Source of the DNA: Microbacterium sp. LWO12-1.2 | GTDB taxonomy: Bacteria > Actinomycetota > Actinomycetes > Actinomycetales > Microbacteriaceae | Reading direction: 5' to 3' | Length of the DNA: 64,000 bases | Assembly (NCBI RefSeq): GCF_040675875.1 | Contig: NZ_JBEGII010000001.1 | Coordinates: 930,001-994,000 of the forward strand | Shown: piece after piece, positions 7,952-17,367 of the stretch | Layout: every line of letters begins with the position of its first letter | How positions within the stretch are numbered: position 1 is the first letter of the stretch | Position numbers and translations under genes: made by a program | Notes under the pieces: model-generated | Told to the model about the DNA's origin: nothing | What the model saw: only the letters and a program-made list of their open reading frames with translations | Database searches by the model: none

Positions 7952-10096
7952 GTGCCCGCGGTGCTGGAGTCGCTGCTCGACATGCTGCTCGAGCACCGTG
8001 TGAGCTGCGCTCCGCACGTTCTGACGCGTCTCGTCGGGGAGCTCGGTGAGCACTCCACCACGATCCGCGAGGTCGCCGAACGCCTGACGCCCGCACAGCG
8101 ATACGGCGCGGCTTCGCTCCCGACTCCGCTTCCGCTCGTGCCGACGATCGTCGAGCTCTTCGGCGGCAGGGTGCTGGCTGACGCGGATCGAGATCTGCTC
8201 CTTGCGCTGTCGCTCTGCCTGGACGACCGTCTGGATCCGTTGCTCGAGCTCGACGGGCGCGCACCCGATGTGATCGCCGGGGGAGCGGTCGGCGAAGACC
8301 TTCGCCTCCGCGCGGGGCGCATCACTCTGGTGGATCCTCGTCTCGCGATCTGGGTTCGACAGACCAGTGGCGCCGGTGTCGTCGCTGCGATGCACGAGCG
8401 ACTCGGCGTCGTGTTCGGCCGCCGGGCCGATCCGTTGAACGCGGCCTGGCATCGGGCGAGATCGTCTCTGCGCGCCCGACCATCGGAAGTGCGGGAGCTC
8501 ATCAGGATCGCTCGCGATCTGTCGGAGGAAGGGCAATCGACGCGGGGACTGCTGCTCGCGAGCGAGGCGGAGAAGCATGCCACCGGATCCGATCGGGACG
8601 AGGCGCGTCTGGTCGCCGGCGCGTCGGCGATCGGAGCCGGTTTGCTGTGGGACGCAGTGAATCAGTTGAGCGCGTTGTTCCCCGATGGCGCCGAGACGCA
8701 CCGGCTGCAGGCTCTCGCGGCGCTCCTCATCGCACAGTCCACGCTGCAGGGCTCCGTGCCGGACGTGGCGCCGGGCGACTTCCGTCCGCAGTCCGACGAC
8801 GCGGCTGATTGGCACGCGTGGACCAGGGCATCGGCGCTGACCGCGGGACTGTGCGCGGAGCGTGGCGATCGTCGAGGCATGCGCGTGTGGCTCGATGCGG
8901 TGCGGGAAGGGAGCGCTCGTGTCGGTGCCGAGCGGGTTCTGCGTGATCCCGCCGTCGCTCTGAGCTGGTTGATCGCGGGCGAAGCCGACAGGGACGACGT
9001 CGCCGGTGCCGGACCGTTGAGCGGTGGGATGCTGCGCGCATTGCGGACGGCTGTCGAGGGCGATATCGACCTCGGGCTCCGCATTCTCGCTGCGGGCGAC
9101 TCATCGATGGGGGCGGAGGCTGATCCCTTCATCGCCGGGTTCGAGAACAGTGCGCTCGTGCGGGCGTATCGGGCCCTCGTGGAAGTGCTGCTGCTGAGCT
9201 GGCGCGGAGACATCGGCATGGCACGCGCTCATCTGGTGGCTGCGGCACGAGAGCTTCCCATCGCGCTCCCGTTCGCGGGGCTGGGCGTGGTCCTGGCTCG
9301 TCGTCTCGACCTCGCGGTCCTGGGCGAGCTCAGCCCGTACGCGCGAGCGCTCACGGAGGCGCTGCCGCCCGGTGTCAAGATCGATCTGCTGGTGGATCGC
9401 AGCATCCGCTCGTATCTCGACGGCGATTTCGAGGACGCCGCCGCGGCGGCACGCCTCTGGCTCGACATGGGGGCGCCGCAGACCACATTCGCGGTGCCGG
9501 GGCTCGACGAGGTCTTCGGGGCGACAGAACCGGTGCATCGCTCTCCTCAGCTGGTGCGCCCGCCTGATCTCGACCTCGCTGCCGCGCTCCGGCTGCGCCT
9601 GCAGGGAGTGTCCGAGGGGCGATGGCGCGCAGAGCACGAGGAGGTGCACCGGATCGCGCGCACGCTCCGCTCGCCGTTCGAACGCGCGCGCGTGGAGGCG
9701 ATGATCGGGGTACAGGCGGCGATCAGGGACGATCGGATCGCTGCGAAGTCCCACCTGCGGGCCGCGGCGAGCCTGTTCGAGGTGGCGGGGGCGACCGCCT
9801 GGAGCCGCGCCGTGCAGCAGCGGATCGCCCGGGTGGATGAACCGGACGGCGACGGAGCTCAGGCGCTCGATCCGCTGGGGGTGTGCCGGCGAGCGTGGAT
9901 GCCGCTCCTCACCGCCCGCGAGCTCGGCGTGGCCATGCGCGTCGTCAGCGGCGCAGCGAATCGGGAGATCGCGGATGCGCTGATGATCTCGGTCCGAACG
10001 GTCGAGGTGCATCTGGGCAGGGTGTTCGCCAAACTCGACGTGCGCACCCGCGTCGAGCTCACGGTGCTCGCGCACCGCACCAATCAGCACCTCTGA
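7952..10096 (+). CDS. Large LuxR-family transcriptional regulator
   Basis: The 714-residue protein ends in a LuxR-type helix-turn-helix (about 653-712), with LTARELGVAMRV and NREIADALMISVRTVEVHLG. The remaining ~650 residues are Ala/Leu/Arg-rich and helical, resembling the repeat scaffold of large ATP-binding LuxR (LAL/MalT-like) regulators, but I find no P-loop. It may have lost ATP binding or be a different architecture. The GTG at 7952 is the first usable start after an in-frame TGA at 7889, with AGGGGC upstream. It stands alone before the convergent mutY, and its signal and target are unknown. Confidence 0.75.
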   Translation: MPAVLESLLDMLLEHRVSCAPHVLTRLVGELGEHSTTIREVAERLTPAQRYGAASLPTPLPLVPTIVELFGGRVLADADRDLLLALSLCLDDRLDPLLELDGRAPDVIAGGAVGEDLRLRAGRITLVDPRLAIWVRQTSGAGVVAAMHERLGVVFGRRADPLNAAWHRARSSLRARPSEVRELIRIARDLSEEGQSTRGLLLASEAEKHATGSDRDEARLVAGASAIGAGLLWDAVNQLSALFPDGAETHRLQALAALLIAQSTLQGSVPDVAPGDFRPQSDDAADWHAWTRASALTAGLCAERGDRRGMRVWLDAVREGSARVGAERVLRDPAVALSWLIAGEADRDDVAGAGPLSGGMLRALRTAVEGDIDLGLRILAAGDSSMGAEADPFIAGFENSALVRAYRALVEVLLLSWRGDIGMARAHLVAAARELPIALPFAGLGVVLARRLDLAVLGELSPYARALTEALPPGVKIDLLVDRSIRSYLDGDFEDAAAAARLWLDMGAPQTTFAVPGLDEVFGATEPVHRSPQLVRPPDLDLAAALRLRLQGVSEGRWRAEHEEVHRIARTLRSPFERARVEAMIGVQAAIRDDRIAAKSHLRAAASLFEVAGATAWSRAVQQRIARVDEPDGDGAQALDPLGVCRRAWMPLLTARELGVAMRVVSGAANREIADALMISVRTVEVHLGRVFAKLDVRTRVELTVLAHRTNQHL

Positions 10097-10102
10097 ACGC
10101 GG

Positions 10103-11005
10103 TCAGCCGGGGAGGGAGAGCAATCCGTCCCTCGCTTCCGCGAGTCCGTCGGCGATCAGGGAGTCGATCGCTCGATCGCGTTGTATCGAGTCGGGCCAGT
10201 CCGGGAGAAGCATCTCCATAGGAACGGCGGCGTCGGCCGCACCGCGCAGCGCGCGCAACACCGCGCCGCGTGCCTGCCGGTCCGAGCCTTCATAGGTGGC
10301 CTGTCGGCGGCGCGTATCGCCGGTGTCCGGTCGACCGGCGGCGAGCCAGGCGCAGTCGACCGCGATCGGGCAGTCCTCGCAGCGGGGCGCGCGCGCCGTG
10401 CAGATCGTGGCGCCCAGTTCCATCGCCGCCGCATTGATCACGGTAGCCTCTTCCTCCGACGGCGGCAGCAGTGACTCCATCAGGGACAGGTCCCGGCGAG
10501 AGGGGGGAGCCGGCTGCGAGCGCCCCTCGAGCGCACGCGCCAGGACCCGGCGCGTGTTCGTGTCGACGACGGGATGGCGGTCGCCGTAGGAGAACACCGC
10601 GACCGCGCGAGCCGTGTAGTCGCCGATGCCCGACAACGCGAGCAACGCATCTACGTTGCGCGGGACGATGCCTCCGTGCCGCGCGACGACTTCGACAGCC
10701 GCTCGATGCAGCCAGAGCGCGCGCCGTGGATAGCCGAGGTTCGCCCACTGCTGCACGACCTCGGCGGGAGTGGCGCCGGACATCGCGGCGGGGGTGGGCC
10801 AGCGGGCCAGCCACGCCTCCAGGTGCGGGATGACGCGTGTGACGGGCGTCTGCTGCAGCATGAACTCGCTGACGAGCACGCCCCACGCTCCGAACTCCTC
10901 ATGAAACGCCGGTCGCCGCCAGGGCAGATCGCGCGCGCTGGCCCGGTACCAGTCCGACAGGCGTGGGGAGAGTCCCGGGGGAGGGGCGGGGGTGGTCGGT
11001 TGCAC
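10103..11005 (-). CDS. mutY: A/G-specific adenine glycosylase MutY
   Basis: The 300-residue enzyme removes adenine mispaired with 8-oxoguanine. Visible features are the catalytic Glu47 in SEFMLQQT, a helix-hairpin-helix segment LLALSGIGDYTA (about 121-132), Asp148 in VVDTNTRRVLAR, and a 4Fe-4S cluster ligand set Cys202, Cys209, Cys212 and Cys218 (C-x6-C-x2-C-x5-C). It is shorter than E. coli MutY, and the C-terminal 8-oxoG recognition domain is reduced to a short tail, as often seen in actinobacteria. It converges on the LuxR gene with only six bases between their stops. Confidence 0.94.
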   Translation of the reverse strand: MQPTTPAPPPGLSPRLSDWYRASARDLPWRRPAFHEEFGAWGVLVSEFMLQQTPVTRVIPHLEAWLARWPTPAAMSGATPAEVVQQWANLGYPRRALWLHRAAVEVVARHGGIVPRNVDALLALSGIGDYTARAVAVFSYGDRHPVVDTNTRRVLARALEGRSQPAPPSRRDLSLMESLLPPSEEEATVINAAAMELGATICTARAPRCEDCPIAVDCAWLAAGRPDTGDTRRRQATYEGSDRQARGAVLRALRGAADAAVPMEMLLPDWPDSIQRDRAIDSLIADGLAEARDGLLSLPG

Positions 11006-11060
11006 TCCGACAGCCTACGAGGTGCGCGTTCCGAGGCGGTGCGCCGCGTAGGCTGGATGC

Positions 11061-11954
11061 ATGGTTTCGCCCGGCATCCTTCTCGTCGACAAGCCCGCTG
11101 GGCTCACCAGTCATGACGTCGTCGCCCGCACACGTCGGGCCTTCGGGACGCGCAAGGTCGGGCATGCCGGAACCCTCGATCCGATGGCGACCGGACTGCT
11201 CGTCATCGGTATCGAGGGAGCGACGCGCCTGCTCACCTACATCGTCGGCGCAGACAAGACCTATCACGCCACGATCCGGCTCGGACAGACGACGGGAACG
11301 GACGATGCGGACGGCGAGATCACCGCGCAGGCCGCGCCGGACGCCTGGGCCGCCGTCACGCCGGAGGCGGTGACCGCGGGAATCGCCGCGCTCACCGGAG
11401 AGATCTCCCAGGTCCCGAGCGCCGTCTCGGCGATCAAGGTCGACGGCCAGCGCGCTTACGACCGTGTGCGTGCCGGCGAAGAAGTCGTTCTCGCCGCGCG
11501 CGACGTCGTGGTCTCGCGCTTCGACGTCGTCGCCGAGCGGGTGGGCGAGGGCATCCACGACCTCGACGTGATCGTGGACTGCTCGTCAGGGACCTACATC
11601 CGTGCGCTCGCGCGGGACCTCGGTGCGGCTCTGGGCGTCGGGGGACACCTCACCGCATTGCGTCGCACCAGGGTCGGGCCCTTCGACGTGTCGGACTCCG
11701 TGGCGATCGACGCGCTCGACGGAGCGCCGACCCTGACCCCGGCCGACGCGGCAGGGCGCATCCTGCAACCCCTCCCGGTGTCGTCCGACGAGGCGCGGGA
11801 TCTCCGCCACGGCAAGCGTCTGGGTGGCCAGGCCGCGCGGCTCGCCGGCTCCCACGCCGCAGCGATCGACACGGACGGCGTGCTGGTGGGCATCGTGGAG
11901 AAGCGCGGAGCCGACCTGAAGAGTGCCATGAACATGCCGCAGGTCGCTTCATGA
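11061..11954 (+). CDS. truB: tRNA pseudouridine(55) synthase TruB
   Basis: The 297-residue enzyme makes pseudouridine 55 in the tRNA T-loop. The catalytic motif GTLDPMATGLL carries the nucleophile Asp40, and GILLVDKPAGLTSHDVV opens the protein as in other TruB. The ATG start lies 55 bases from the divergent mutY start. Its stop overlaps the ATG of the next gene by four bases, which implies translational coupling with the small membrane protein. truB followed by ribF is a standard bacterial arrangement, here with two small genes inserted. Confidence 0.96.
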   Translation: MVSPGILLVDKPAGLTSHDVVARTRRAFGTRKVGHAGTLDPMATGLLVIGIEGATRLLTYIVGADKTYHATIRLGQTTGTDDADGEITAQAAPDAWAAVTPEAVTAGIAALTGEISQVPSAVSAIKVDGQRAYDRVRAGEEVVLAARDVVVSRFDVVAERVGEGIHDLDVIVDCSSGTYIRALARDLGAALGVGGHLTALRRTRVGPFDVSDSVAIDALDGAPTLTPADAAGRILQPLPVSSDEARDLRHGKRLGGQAARLAGSHAAAIDTDGVLVGIVEKRGADLKSAMNMPQVAS

Positions 11955-12319
11955 TCCTCTGGCTGACCATCGTCCAGATCGTCGTGGCGATCGCGGCAGG
12001 GGCGTTCTGTCTGATCGCTGGTCTCGCGGGTCGCCGACCGAGTGACTTCAGCGTGGGCGCCCTCGCCCTGGTGGAGGTCCTGCTCATCGTGCAGGTGGTC
12101 GTGGCGATCGTCGCTCCTCTGACAGGGAACCCGCCGACCGGCGACCTGCTGGAGTTCTGGGTCTATCTGGTGTCGGCGGTGCTGCTGCCCATCGGCGCCG
12201 TGCTGTGGGCTCTGATGGAGCGCAGCCGTTGGAGCACGGTGATCCTCGGAGTCGCTGCGCTCGCGATCGGTGTCATGCTGTGGCGCATGCAGGTCATCTG
12301 GACCATCCAGGTCGCGTGA
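11951..12319 (+). CDS. Small four-helix membrane protein, unknown function
   Basis: I do not recognise a family. The 122-residue product has four likely membrane helices: near the N-terminus (LTIVQIVVAIAAGAFCLIAG), about residues 36-57, 68-90, and a final one around VILGVAALAIGVML. It overlaps truB by ATGA and precedes another small membrane gene and ribF, so it is probably transcribed with the truB-ribF operon. There are no obvious catalytic or ligand residues. A role as accessory membrane protein is only inferred from context. Confidence 0.7.
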   Translation: MILWLTIVQIVVAIAAGAFCLIAGLAGRRPSDFSVGALALVEVLLIVQVVVAIVAPLTGNPPTGDLLEFWVYLVSAVLLPIGAVLWALMERSRWSTVILGVAALAIGVMLWRMQVIWTIQVA

Positions 12320-12374
12320 CGCTGCCTCGCCGCGGAATCCGCTCGCCCCTGGCGGCTCTAGGATGGAATGCGCT

Positions 12375-12815
12375 ATGAGCCCCACCGCCCCCTCCTCCCG
12401 GATGACCGGAATCGGTCGCGTCCTCGTGATCGTCTACGCCGTCATGGCTCTCGCCGCGACCGGGCGCAGCTTCGTGCAGATCGTCCGCCGGTTCGACGAG
12501 GCACCTCTCGCGTACTCGCTGTCCGCTCTCGCCGCCGTGGTCTACATCCTCGCGACGCTCGCTCTGGTCCTCGCACGACGTCGCGGGTGGTACACGGTCG
12601 CCTGGGTGGCGATCGTGTTCGAGCTGACCGGCGTGCTGGTTGTCGGCCTGCTCAGCATCCTGCTGCCTGCGCTGTTCCAGCATGAGACCGTGTGGTCGCT
12701 CTTCGGCCGTGGATACCTCTTCATCCCGCTCGTCCTCCCGATCTTCGGCATCTGGTGGTTGCGGACGCATCGACCCGCGGCAGTCGAGCAGCCGCGCGTC
12801 GAGGTCTCCGCGTGA
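12375..12815 (+). CDS. Small membrane protein, unknown function, coupled to ribF
   Basis: The 146-residue product has about four predicted membrane helices (starting VLVIVYAVMALAATGRSF, then AYSLSALAAVVYILATLALVLA, WVAIVFELTGVLVVGLLSIL and YLFIPLVLPIFGIWWL). The ATG at 12375 is chosen because the hydrophobic region starts soon after it. Its stop overlaps the ribF GTG by four bases (GTGA), so it is likely co-translated with ribF. No family recognised; a link to flavin or riboflavin handling would be pure guesswork. Confidence 0.7.
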   Translation: MSPTAPSSRMTGIGRVLVIVYAVMALAATGRSFVQIVRRFDEAPLAYSLSALAAVVYILATLALVLARRRGWYTVAWVAIVFELTGVLVVGLLSILLPALFQHETVWSLFGRGYLFIPLVLPIFGIWWLRTHRPAAVEQPRVEVSA

Positions 12816-13762
12816 TCGTCTTCCGGGACCCCGAGAAGATCCCGGCCGACTTCGGGCCGAGCGCGGTGGCGATCGGCAAGTTCGACGGTGTGCACGCGGG
12901 ACATCGCGCCGTGATCGCCCGTCTGAACGAGAGGGCGGCCGCCACCGGCACCCGCGCGGTCGCCGTCACCTTCGACCGGAACCCGCTCGCGATCCTGCGA
13001 CCGGACCGGTGCCCCGAGAACGTCGTCACGGTCGAACGCAAGCTCGAGCTCCTCGGCGAGCTCGGACTCGACGCCACCCTCGTACTGACCTTCGACGAAG
13101 AGCTCGCCGCGCGCAGCGCCGAGGACTTCGTCGTCGACATCCTCGTGGGTGCTCTGCGGGTCTCGACCGTGCTGGTGGGCGAGGACTTCCGGTTCGGGCG
13201 GGGCGGGGCGGGAACTCCCGAGCTGCTGCGTGCGCTCGGACCGCGGTTCGGCTTCGAGGTGGAGGTCGTCGACGACGTCTACCTTCCGGGCTCCCCGCGC
13301 CGTGTCTCTTCGACGTGGATCCGTGAGCTGCTGATCGAGGGCGACGTCTCGGGTGCATCGCGTGTGCTCGGACGCAACCCGGATGTGCGCGGCGTGGTGG
13401 TCCACGGACTCAAACGGGGTCGCGAGCTCGGGTTCCCGACCGCGAACCTCTCGCCGATCGTGGATGCCTTCGTGCCGGCCGACGGCGTGTACGCGGGCTG
13501 GCTCGTGGATCATGACACGGGCATCCGGCATCCGTCCGCGATCTCGGTCGGGACGAATCCGACCTTCGACGACGTGCTCGTGCGTCAGGTCGAGGCGCAC
13601 GTTCTGGGGGAGACCGGGCTGGACCTGTACGGGCACGACGTGACGGTGGAGTTCGTCGAGCGACTGCGCGGCATGGTCGCGTTCGAGGGCATGGAGAAGC
13701 TGTCAGAGCAGATGGCGGACGATGTGCAGGTCGCCGCACGCGTGCTCGCCGACGAGGCTTGA
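12812..13762 (+). CDS. ribF: Bifunctional riboflavin kinase / FAD synthetase
   Basis: The 316-residue enzyme phosphorylates riboflavin to FMN and adenylates FMN to FAD. The N-terminal nucleotidyltransferase domain shows GKFDGVHAGH (22-31) and the SSTWIR motif (166-171). The C-terminal kinase domain shows RELGFPTANL (204-213). The GTG start overlaps the stop of the upstream membrane gene. Length and domain order match the family exactly. Confidence 0.96.
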   Translation: MIVFRDPEKIPADFGPSAVAIGKFDGVHAGHRAVIARLNERAAATGTRAVAVTFDRNPLAILRPDRCPENVVTVERKLELLGELGLDATLVLTFDEELAARSAEDFVVDILVGALRVSTVLVGEDFRFGRGGAGTPELLRALGPRFGFEVEVVDDVYLPGSPRRVSSTWIRELLIEGDVSGASRVLGRNPDVRGVVVHGLKRGRELGFPTANLSPIVDAFVPADGVYAGWLVDHDTGIRHPSAISVGTNPTFDDVLVRQVEAHVLGETGLDLYGHDVTVEFVERLRGMVAFEGMEKLSEQMADDVQVAARVLADEA

Positions 13763-13973
13763 CCGACCTCCCACGCCGTTACGGACCGATATCATCGCAG
13801 GCGGATCGTGATGGCGTAGACTGGGTGGCAGTTCTCACCGATCCTCACGTGTCATACGTGCATCGGAGAGAACGAGATCTACTGTTCGTACGGTCCTGGC
13901 TCACGCCACACGCGGACATCGAGAACGGCTGCGGCATCCGGACGATGCTGAGGCCTTCACGCTCAGGAGGAGC

Positions 13974-16118
13974 ATGCCGACTACGGCAACCGCCGCCACG
14001 CGGCGAAAGAAGACGTCTCGTCGTGACGATGAGGCACCGCTGATCCCGATCCTCGCCCGCAAGGTGCGCGAGATCGAGGCGAAGTCCCAACGGGGCAAGC
14101 TGGGACCGACCAACAGGGTCAAGTTCCAGGTGATCGCCTTCCTGGTGCGTGAAGAACGTGCGCGGGTGAAGTCGGATGCCGAGATCGGCGACCCGGCGCG
14201 CGCCGAGCTGCTCAAGCGCCTCGACGGCGTGGCGACGATCCTGGCCAAGACGGCCGCGCGGGACACCTCGCTCATCCAGCTGCTCGAGGCCGACCAGGCC
14301 ACATCGCCGGTCGCCAAGCGCATGCGTCGGGACTGGCTGCTCGAATCCGGTGCGGAACTCGCGCCGGAAGAGCTCATCATCGCGGACGTCGCGCCGGTCC
14401 AGGCGCCCGTGGTCCCGGCCGCCATCGCCGAGCGCCAGGTGACTCCCGCCTCCGTCGAGGCCCGCCAGCTGTCGAACCCCTTCCTCGCCCCCGACCTCAC
14501 GCCACGCGCGACCACCACCCCGCGTCGTCGACTCGACGGCTGGGAACTGATGGGACCGCTCTACAAGGCGTTCGAGACCGGTGCCGGCGGTTCTGCGGCC
14601 AGTATGGAGCTGCCGCCCGCACCCGAGTACGACCACCTGTCGCCCAAGGGCCTCGAGGTGATGGTGCACCAGTCGCGCTTCCTCGAGTCCGTGCGTGCGG
14701 GCCACCGCAGCTTCCTGCTCGCCGACGAGCCGGGACTCGGCAAGACCGCGCAGTCGCTGCTGGCGGCATCCGTCGCCGGTGCCTACCCGCTCCTGGTCGT
14801 CGTCCCCAACGTCGTGAAGATGAACTGGGCGCGTGAGGTCGAGCGGTGGACTCCCCAGCGGCGGGCGACCGTCATCCAGGGTGACGGTGACGACATCGAT
14901 GCCTTCGCCGACATCTTCATCGTGAACTACGAGATCCTCGACCGTCACCTCTCCTGGCTGTCGTCGATCGGTCTGCGCGGCATGGTCGTCGACGAGGCGC
15001 ACTTCATCAAGAACCTCTCCTCGCAGCGTTCGCAGAACGTGCTCTCTCTCGCGTCCCGCGTGCGCGAGCGCACTCCCGGCGGCAACCCGCTCATGCTCGC
15101 CCTCACGGGCACCCCGTTGATCAACGACGTCGAGGACTTCGACGCGATCTGGCGATTCCTCGGCTGGACGACCGGCGAGAAGCCGGGCCCCGAACTCATG
15201 GAGAAGCTCGACGCCACCGGCTACACGCCGGCGGACAAGGCCTTCTACCCCGAGGCGCGCGATGCCGTGATCTCGATGGGCATCGTTCGTCGCAAGAAGA
15301 AGGACGTCGCGGCCGATCTGCCCGACAAGCTGGTCGCCGACCTGCCCGTGCAGCTGGACGACGAGTTCGGCCGCAGCATCCGCCAGGCCGAGCGCGAGCT
15401 GGGGGAGCGGCTGGCCGCCAAGTACCGCCGCATCATCGAAGCTCGCGGGGACCGCGGTCTCGCCCCCGGCGAGATCGACGAGGACATCGTCCGAATGGTC
15501 GCGCACAACGAACTCGAGGAGTCGAAGGCGTCGGGCACCGGCGGTGACAACGTCTTCACGATGGTCCGTCGCATCGGACAGGCCAAGGCGCAGCTCGCAG
15601 CCGACTACGCCGCGCAGTTGCAGCGCTCCGTGGGCAAGGTCGTGTTCTTCGCGAAACACATCGACGTCATGGATCGCGCGGAGGCGCACTTCGCCTCGGT
15701 GGGCATCCGTTCGGTGTCGATCCGCGGGGACCAGACCACCACGGCGCGCCAGCAGGCGATCGACGACTTCAACGGCGACCCCGAGGTGGGTATCGCGGTG
15801 TGCTCGCTGACCGCGGCCGGTGTCGGACTCAACCTGCAGGCGGCATCCAACGTCGTGCTCGCGGAGCTCTCCTGGACCGCTGCCGAGCAGACGCAGGCGA
15901 TCGATCGCGTGCACCGCATCGGTCAGGACGAGCCCGTGACCGCGTGGCGCATCATCGCCGCGCACACGATCGACACCAAGATCGCCGAGCTCATCGACCA
16001 GAAGCAGGGTCTCGCGGCCCGTGCGCTCGACGGTGAGGCCATCGACGACGCCGCTGCCGAGCCCGTGCAGCTCGCCGCGCTCATGCACCTGCTCCGACAG
16101 GCGCTCGGGTCCGCCTGA
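13974..16118 (+). CDS. SNF2-family DEAD/DEAH-box ATPase (stand-alone)
   Basis: The 714-residue protein has two RecA lobes of the SNF2 class: Walker A DEPGLGKT (251-258), DEAH at 340-343, LTGTP at 377-381, and a C-terminal motif VI near QAIDRVHRIGQ (about 641-651). Such proteins translocate on double-stranded DNA and remodel protein-DNA or branched DNA complexes. The first ~230 residues are a basic helical region I do not recognise, starting with an RRKK cluster, and may set the target. A GGAGGAGC site precedes the ATG. There is no adjacent nuclease or methylase, so this is not an obvious defence cassette. Confidence 0.88.
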   Translation: MPTTATAATRRKKTSRRDDEAPLIPILARKVREIEAKSQRGKLGPTNRVKFQVIAFLVREERARVKSDAEIGDPARAELLKRLDGVATILAKTAARDTSLIQLLEADQATSPVAKRMRRDWLLESGAELAPEELIIADVAPVQAPVVPAAIAERQVTPASVEARQLSNPFLAPDLTPRATTTPRRRLDGWELMGPLYKAFETGAGGSAASMELPPAPEYDHLSPKGLEVMVHQSRFLESVRAGHRSFLLADEPGLGKTAQSLLAASVAGAYPLLVVVPNVVKMNWAREVERWTPQRRATVIQGDGDDIDAFADIFIVNYEILDRHLSWLSSIGLRGMVVDEAHFIKNLSSQRSQNVLSLASRVRERTPGGNPLMLALTGTPLINDVEDFDAIWRFLGWTTGEKPGPELMEKLDATGYTPADKAFYPEARDAVISMGIVRRKKKDVAADLPDKLVADLPVQLDDEFGRSIRQAERELGERLAAKYRRIIEARGDRGLAPGEIDEDIVRMVAHNELEESKASGTGGDNVFTMVRRIGQAKAQLAADYAAQLQRSVGKVVFFAKHIDVMDRAEAHFASVGIRSVSIRGDQTTTARQQAIDDFNGDPEVGIAVCSLTAAGVGLNLQAASNVVLAELSWTAAEQTQAIDRVHRIGQDEPVTAWRIIAAHTIDTKIAELIDQKQGLAARALDGEAIDDAAAEPVQLAALMHLLRQALGSA

Positions 16119-16128
16119 GAGACGCGTA

Positions 16129-16175
16129 AGAATCGACCTTCTTGTCGCCGGTTTCGGTACCGGAAGGTCGATTCT
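16129..16175. terminator. Hairpin between the SNF2 gene and pfk
   Basis: Thirteen-base arms AGAATCGACCTTC (16129-16141) and GAAGGTCGATTCT (16163-16175) pair perfectly, starting 11 bases after the SNF2 stop. No clean T-run follows, but the position fits a transcription terminator that isolates pfk. Confidence 0.65.
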
Positions 16176-16325
16176 CGCGAAGATCGGCGATTCGGCGAAA
16201 GCGTCGTGTCAAGATCGGGGATTTTCGGGCGTCTCGAATGGCGCCCGGCTGCGCGCTGGCACTAGTGTCGATCGAAGGCAGCGTCGCCTCTTCCCCCTTT
16301 CTCCCGAACGTCTGAAGGCAACAGC

Positions 16326-17354
16326 ATGAAGATCGGCATCCTGACGAGCGGCGGCGACTGCCCCGGTCTCAACGCGGTGATCCGCGGCATCGTCCTGAAG
16401 GGCACCACGACCTACGACATCGAGTTCGTCGGCATCCGCGACGGATGGCGCGGCGTCGTCGACGGGGACTTCTTCCCCCTGACCCGTCACGAGGTGAAGG
16501 GCCTGTCGAAGGTCGGCGGCACGATCCTCGGCACCAGCCGCACGAACCCCTACGAGGGGCCGCGTGGCGGCGCGGAGAACATCGCGAAGACGCTGTACGG
16601 GCACCACATCGACGGTATTGTCGCGATCGGCGGTGAGGGTACGCTCGCCGCAGCGGATCGTCTCGCGAAGGACGGCATCAACGTGATCGGCGTCCCCAAG
16701 ACGATCGACAACGACCTGCACGCCACCGACTACTCCTTCGGCTTCGATACCGCGGTCAACATCGCCACCGACGCGATGGACCGCCTGCGCACCACGGGCG
16801 ACTCGCACCAGCGCTGCATGGTCGCCGAGGTCATGGGCCGCCACGTCGGATGGATCGCTCTGCATGCCGGCATGGCGGCCGGTGCACACGTGATCTGCAT
16901 CCCCGAGGTGCCGATGTCGATCGACGAGATCACCGCGCTCGTCAGCAGCGCCCACGACCGAGGTCGTGCCCCGCTCGTCGTCGTCTCCGAAGGCTTCACG
17001 CTCACGGGGATGGACGAGGCGTTCAGTGACAAGGGCCTCGACGCGTTCAACCGCCCCCGCCTCGGCGGCATCAGCGAGGTGCTCGCCCCGGAGATCGAGC
17101 GGATCACCGGCATCGAGACGCGGTCGACCGTGCTCGGACACATCCAGCGTGGGGGATCGCCGTCCGGCTTCGACCGCGTCCTCGCGACCCGCCTCGGACT
17201 TCACGCGGCCGATGCGCTCGTCGAAGAGGCCTGGGGCAAGATGGTCGCGCTCCGCGGCACCGAGATCGTGCGCGTCCCGTTCGCCGAGGCGCTCGGCGAG
17301 CTGAACACCGTGCCGCGCAGCCGCTACGACGAGGCCGCGGCTCTCTTCGGCTGA
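16326..17354 (+). CDS. pfkA: 6-phosphofructokinase, actinobacterial group III
   Basis: The 342-residue enzyme phosphorylates fructose 6-phosphate in glycolysis. It has the nucleotide-binding start GILTSGGDCPGLNAVIRG, GGEGT at 102-106, and PKTIDND at 124-130 with the catalytic Asp128. In this family a Gly at the fourth position of GGEGT goes with ATP use, while pyrophosphate-dependent enzymes carry Asp there. The Lys125 seen here is shared by both actinobacterial subtypes, so I predict an ATP-dependent enzyme. It stands alone, bounded by hairpins on both sides. Confidence 0.95.
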   Translation: MKIGILTSGGDCPGLNAVIRGIVLKGTTTYDIEFVGIRDGWRGVVDGDFFPLTRHEVKGLSKVGGTILGTSRTNPYEGPRGGAENIAKTLYGHHIDGIVAIGGEGTLAAADRLAKDGINVIGVPKTIDNDLHATDYSFGFDTAVNIATDAMDRLRTTGDSHQRCMVAEVMGRHVGWIALHAGMAAGAHVICIPEVPMSIDEITALVSSAHDRGRAPLVVVSEGFTLTGMDEAFSDKGLDAFNRPRLGGISEVLAPEIERITGIETRSTVLGHIQRGGSPSGFDRVLATRLGLHAADALVEEAWGKMVALRGTEIVRVPFAEALGELNTVPRSRYDEAAALFG

Positions 17355-17367
17355 GCCTCAGCGTCAC

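Noticed and set aside
13845..16088. A 747-codon minus-strand frame opposite the SNF2 gene
   Set aside because: The plus strand holds all SNF2 motifs; the antisense frame shows only codon-bias composition.
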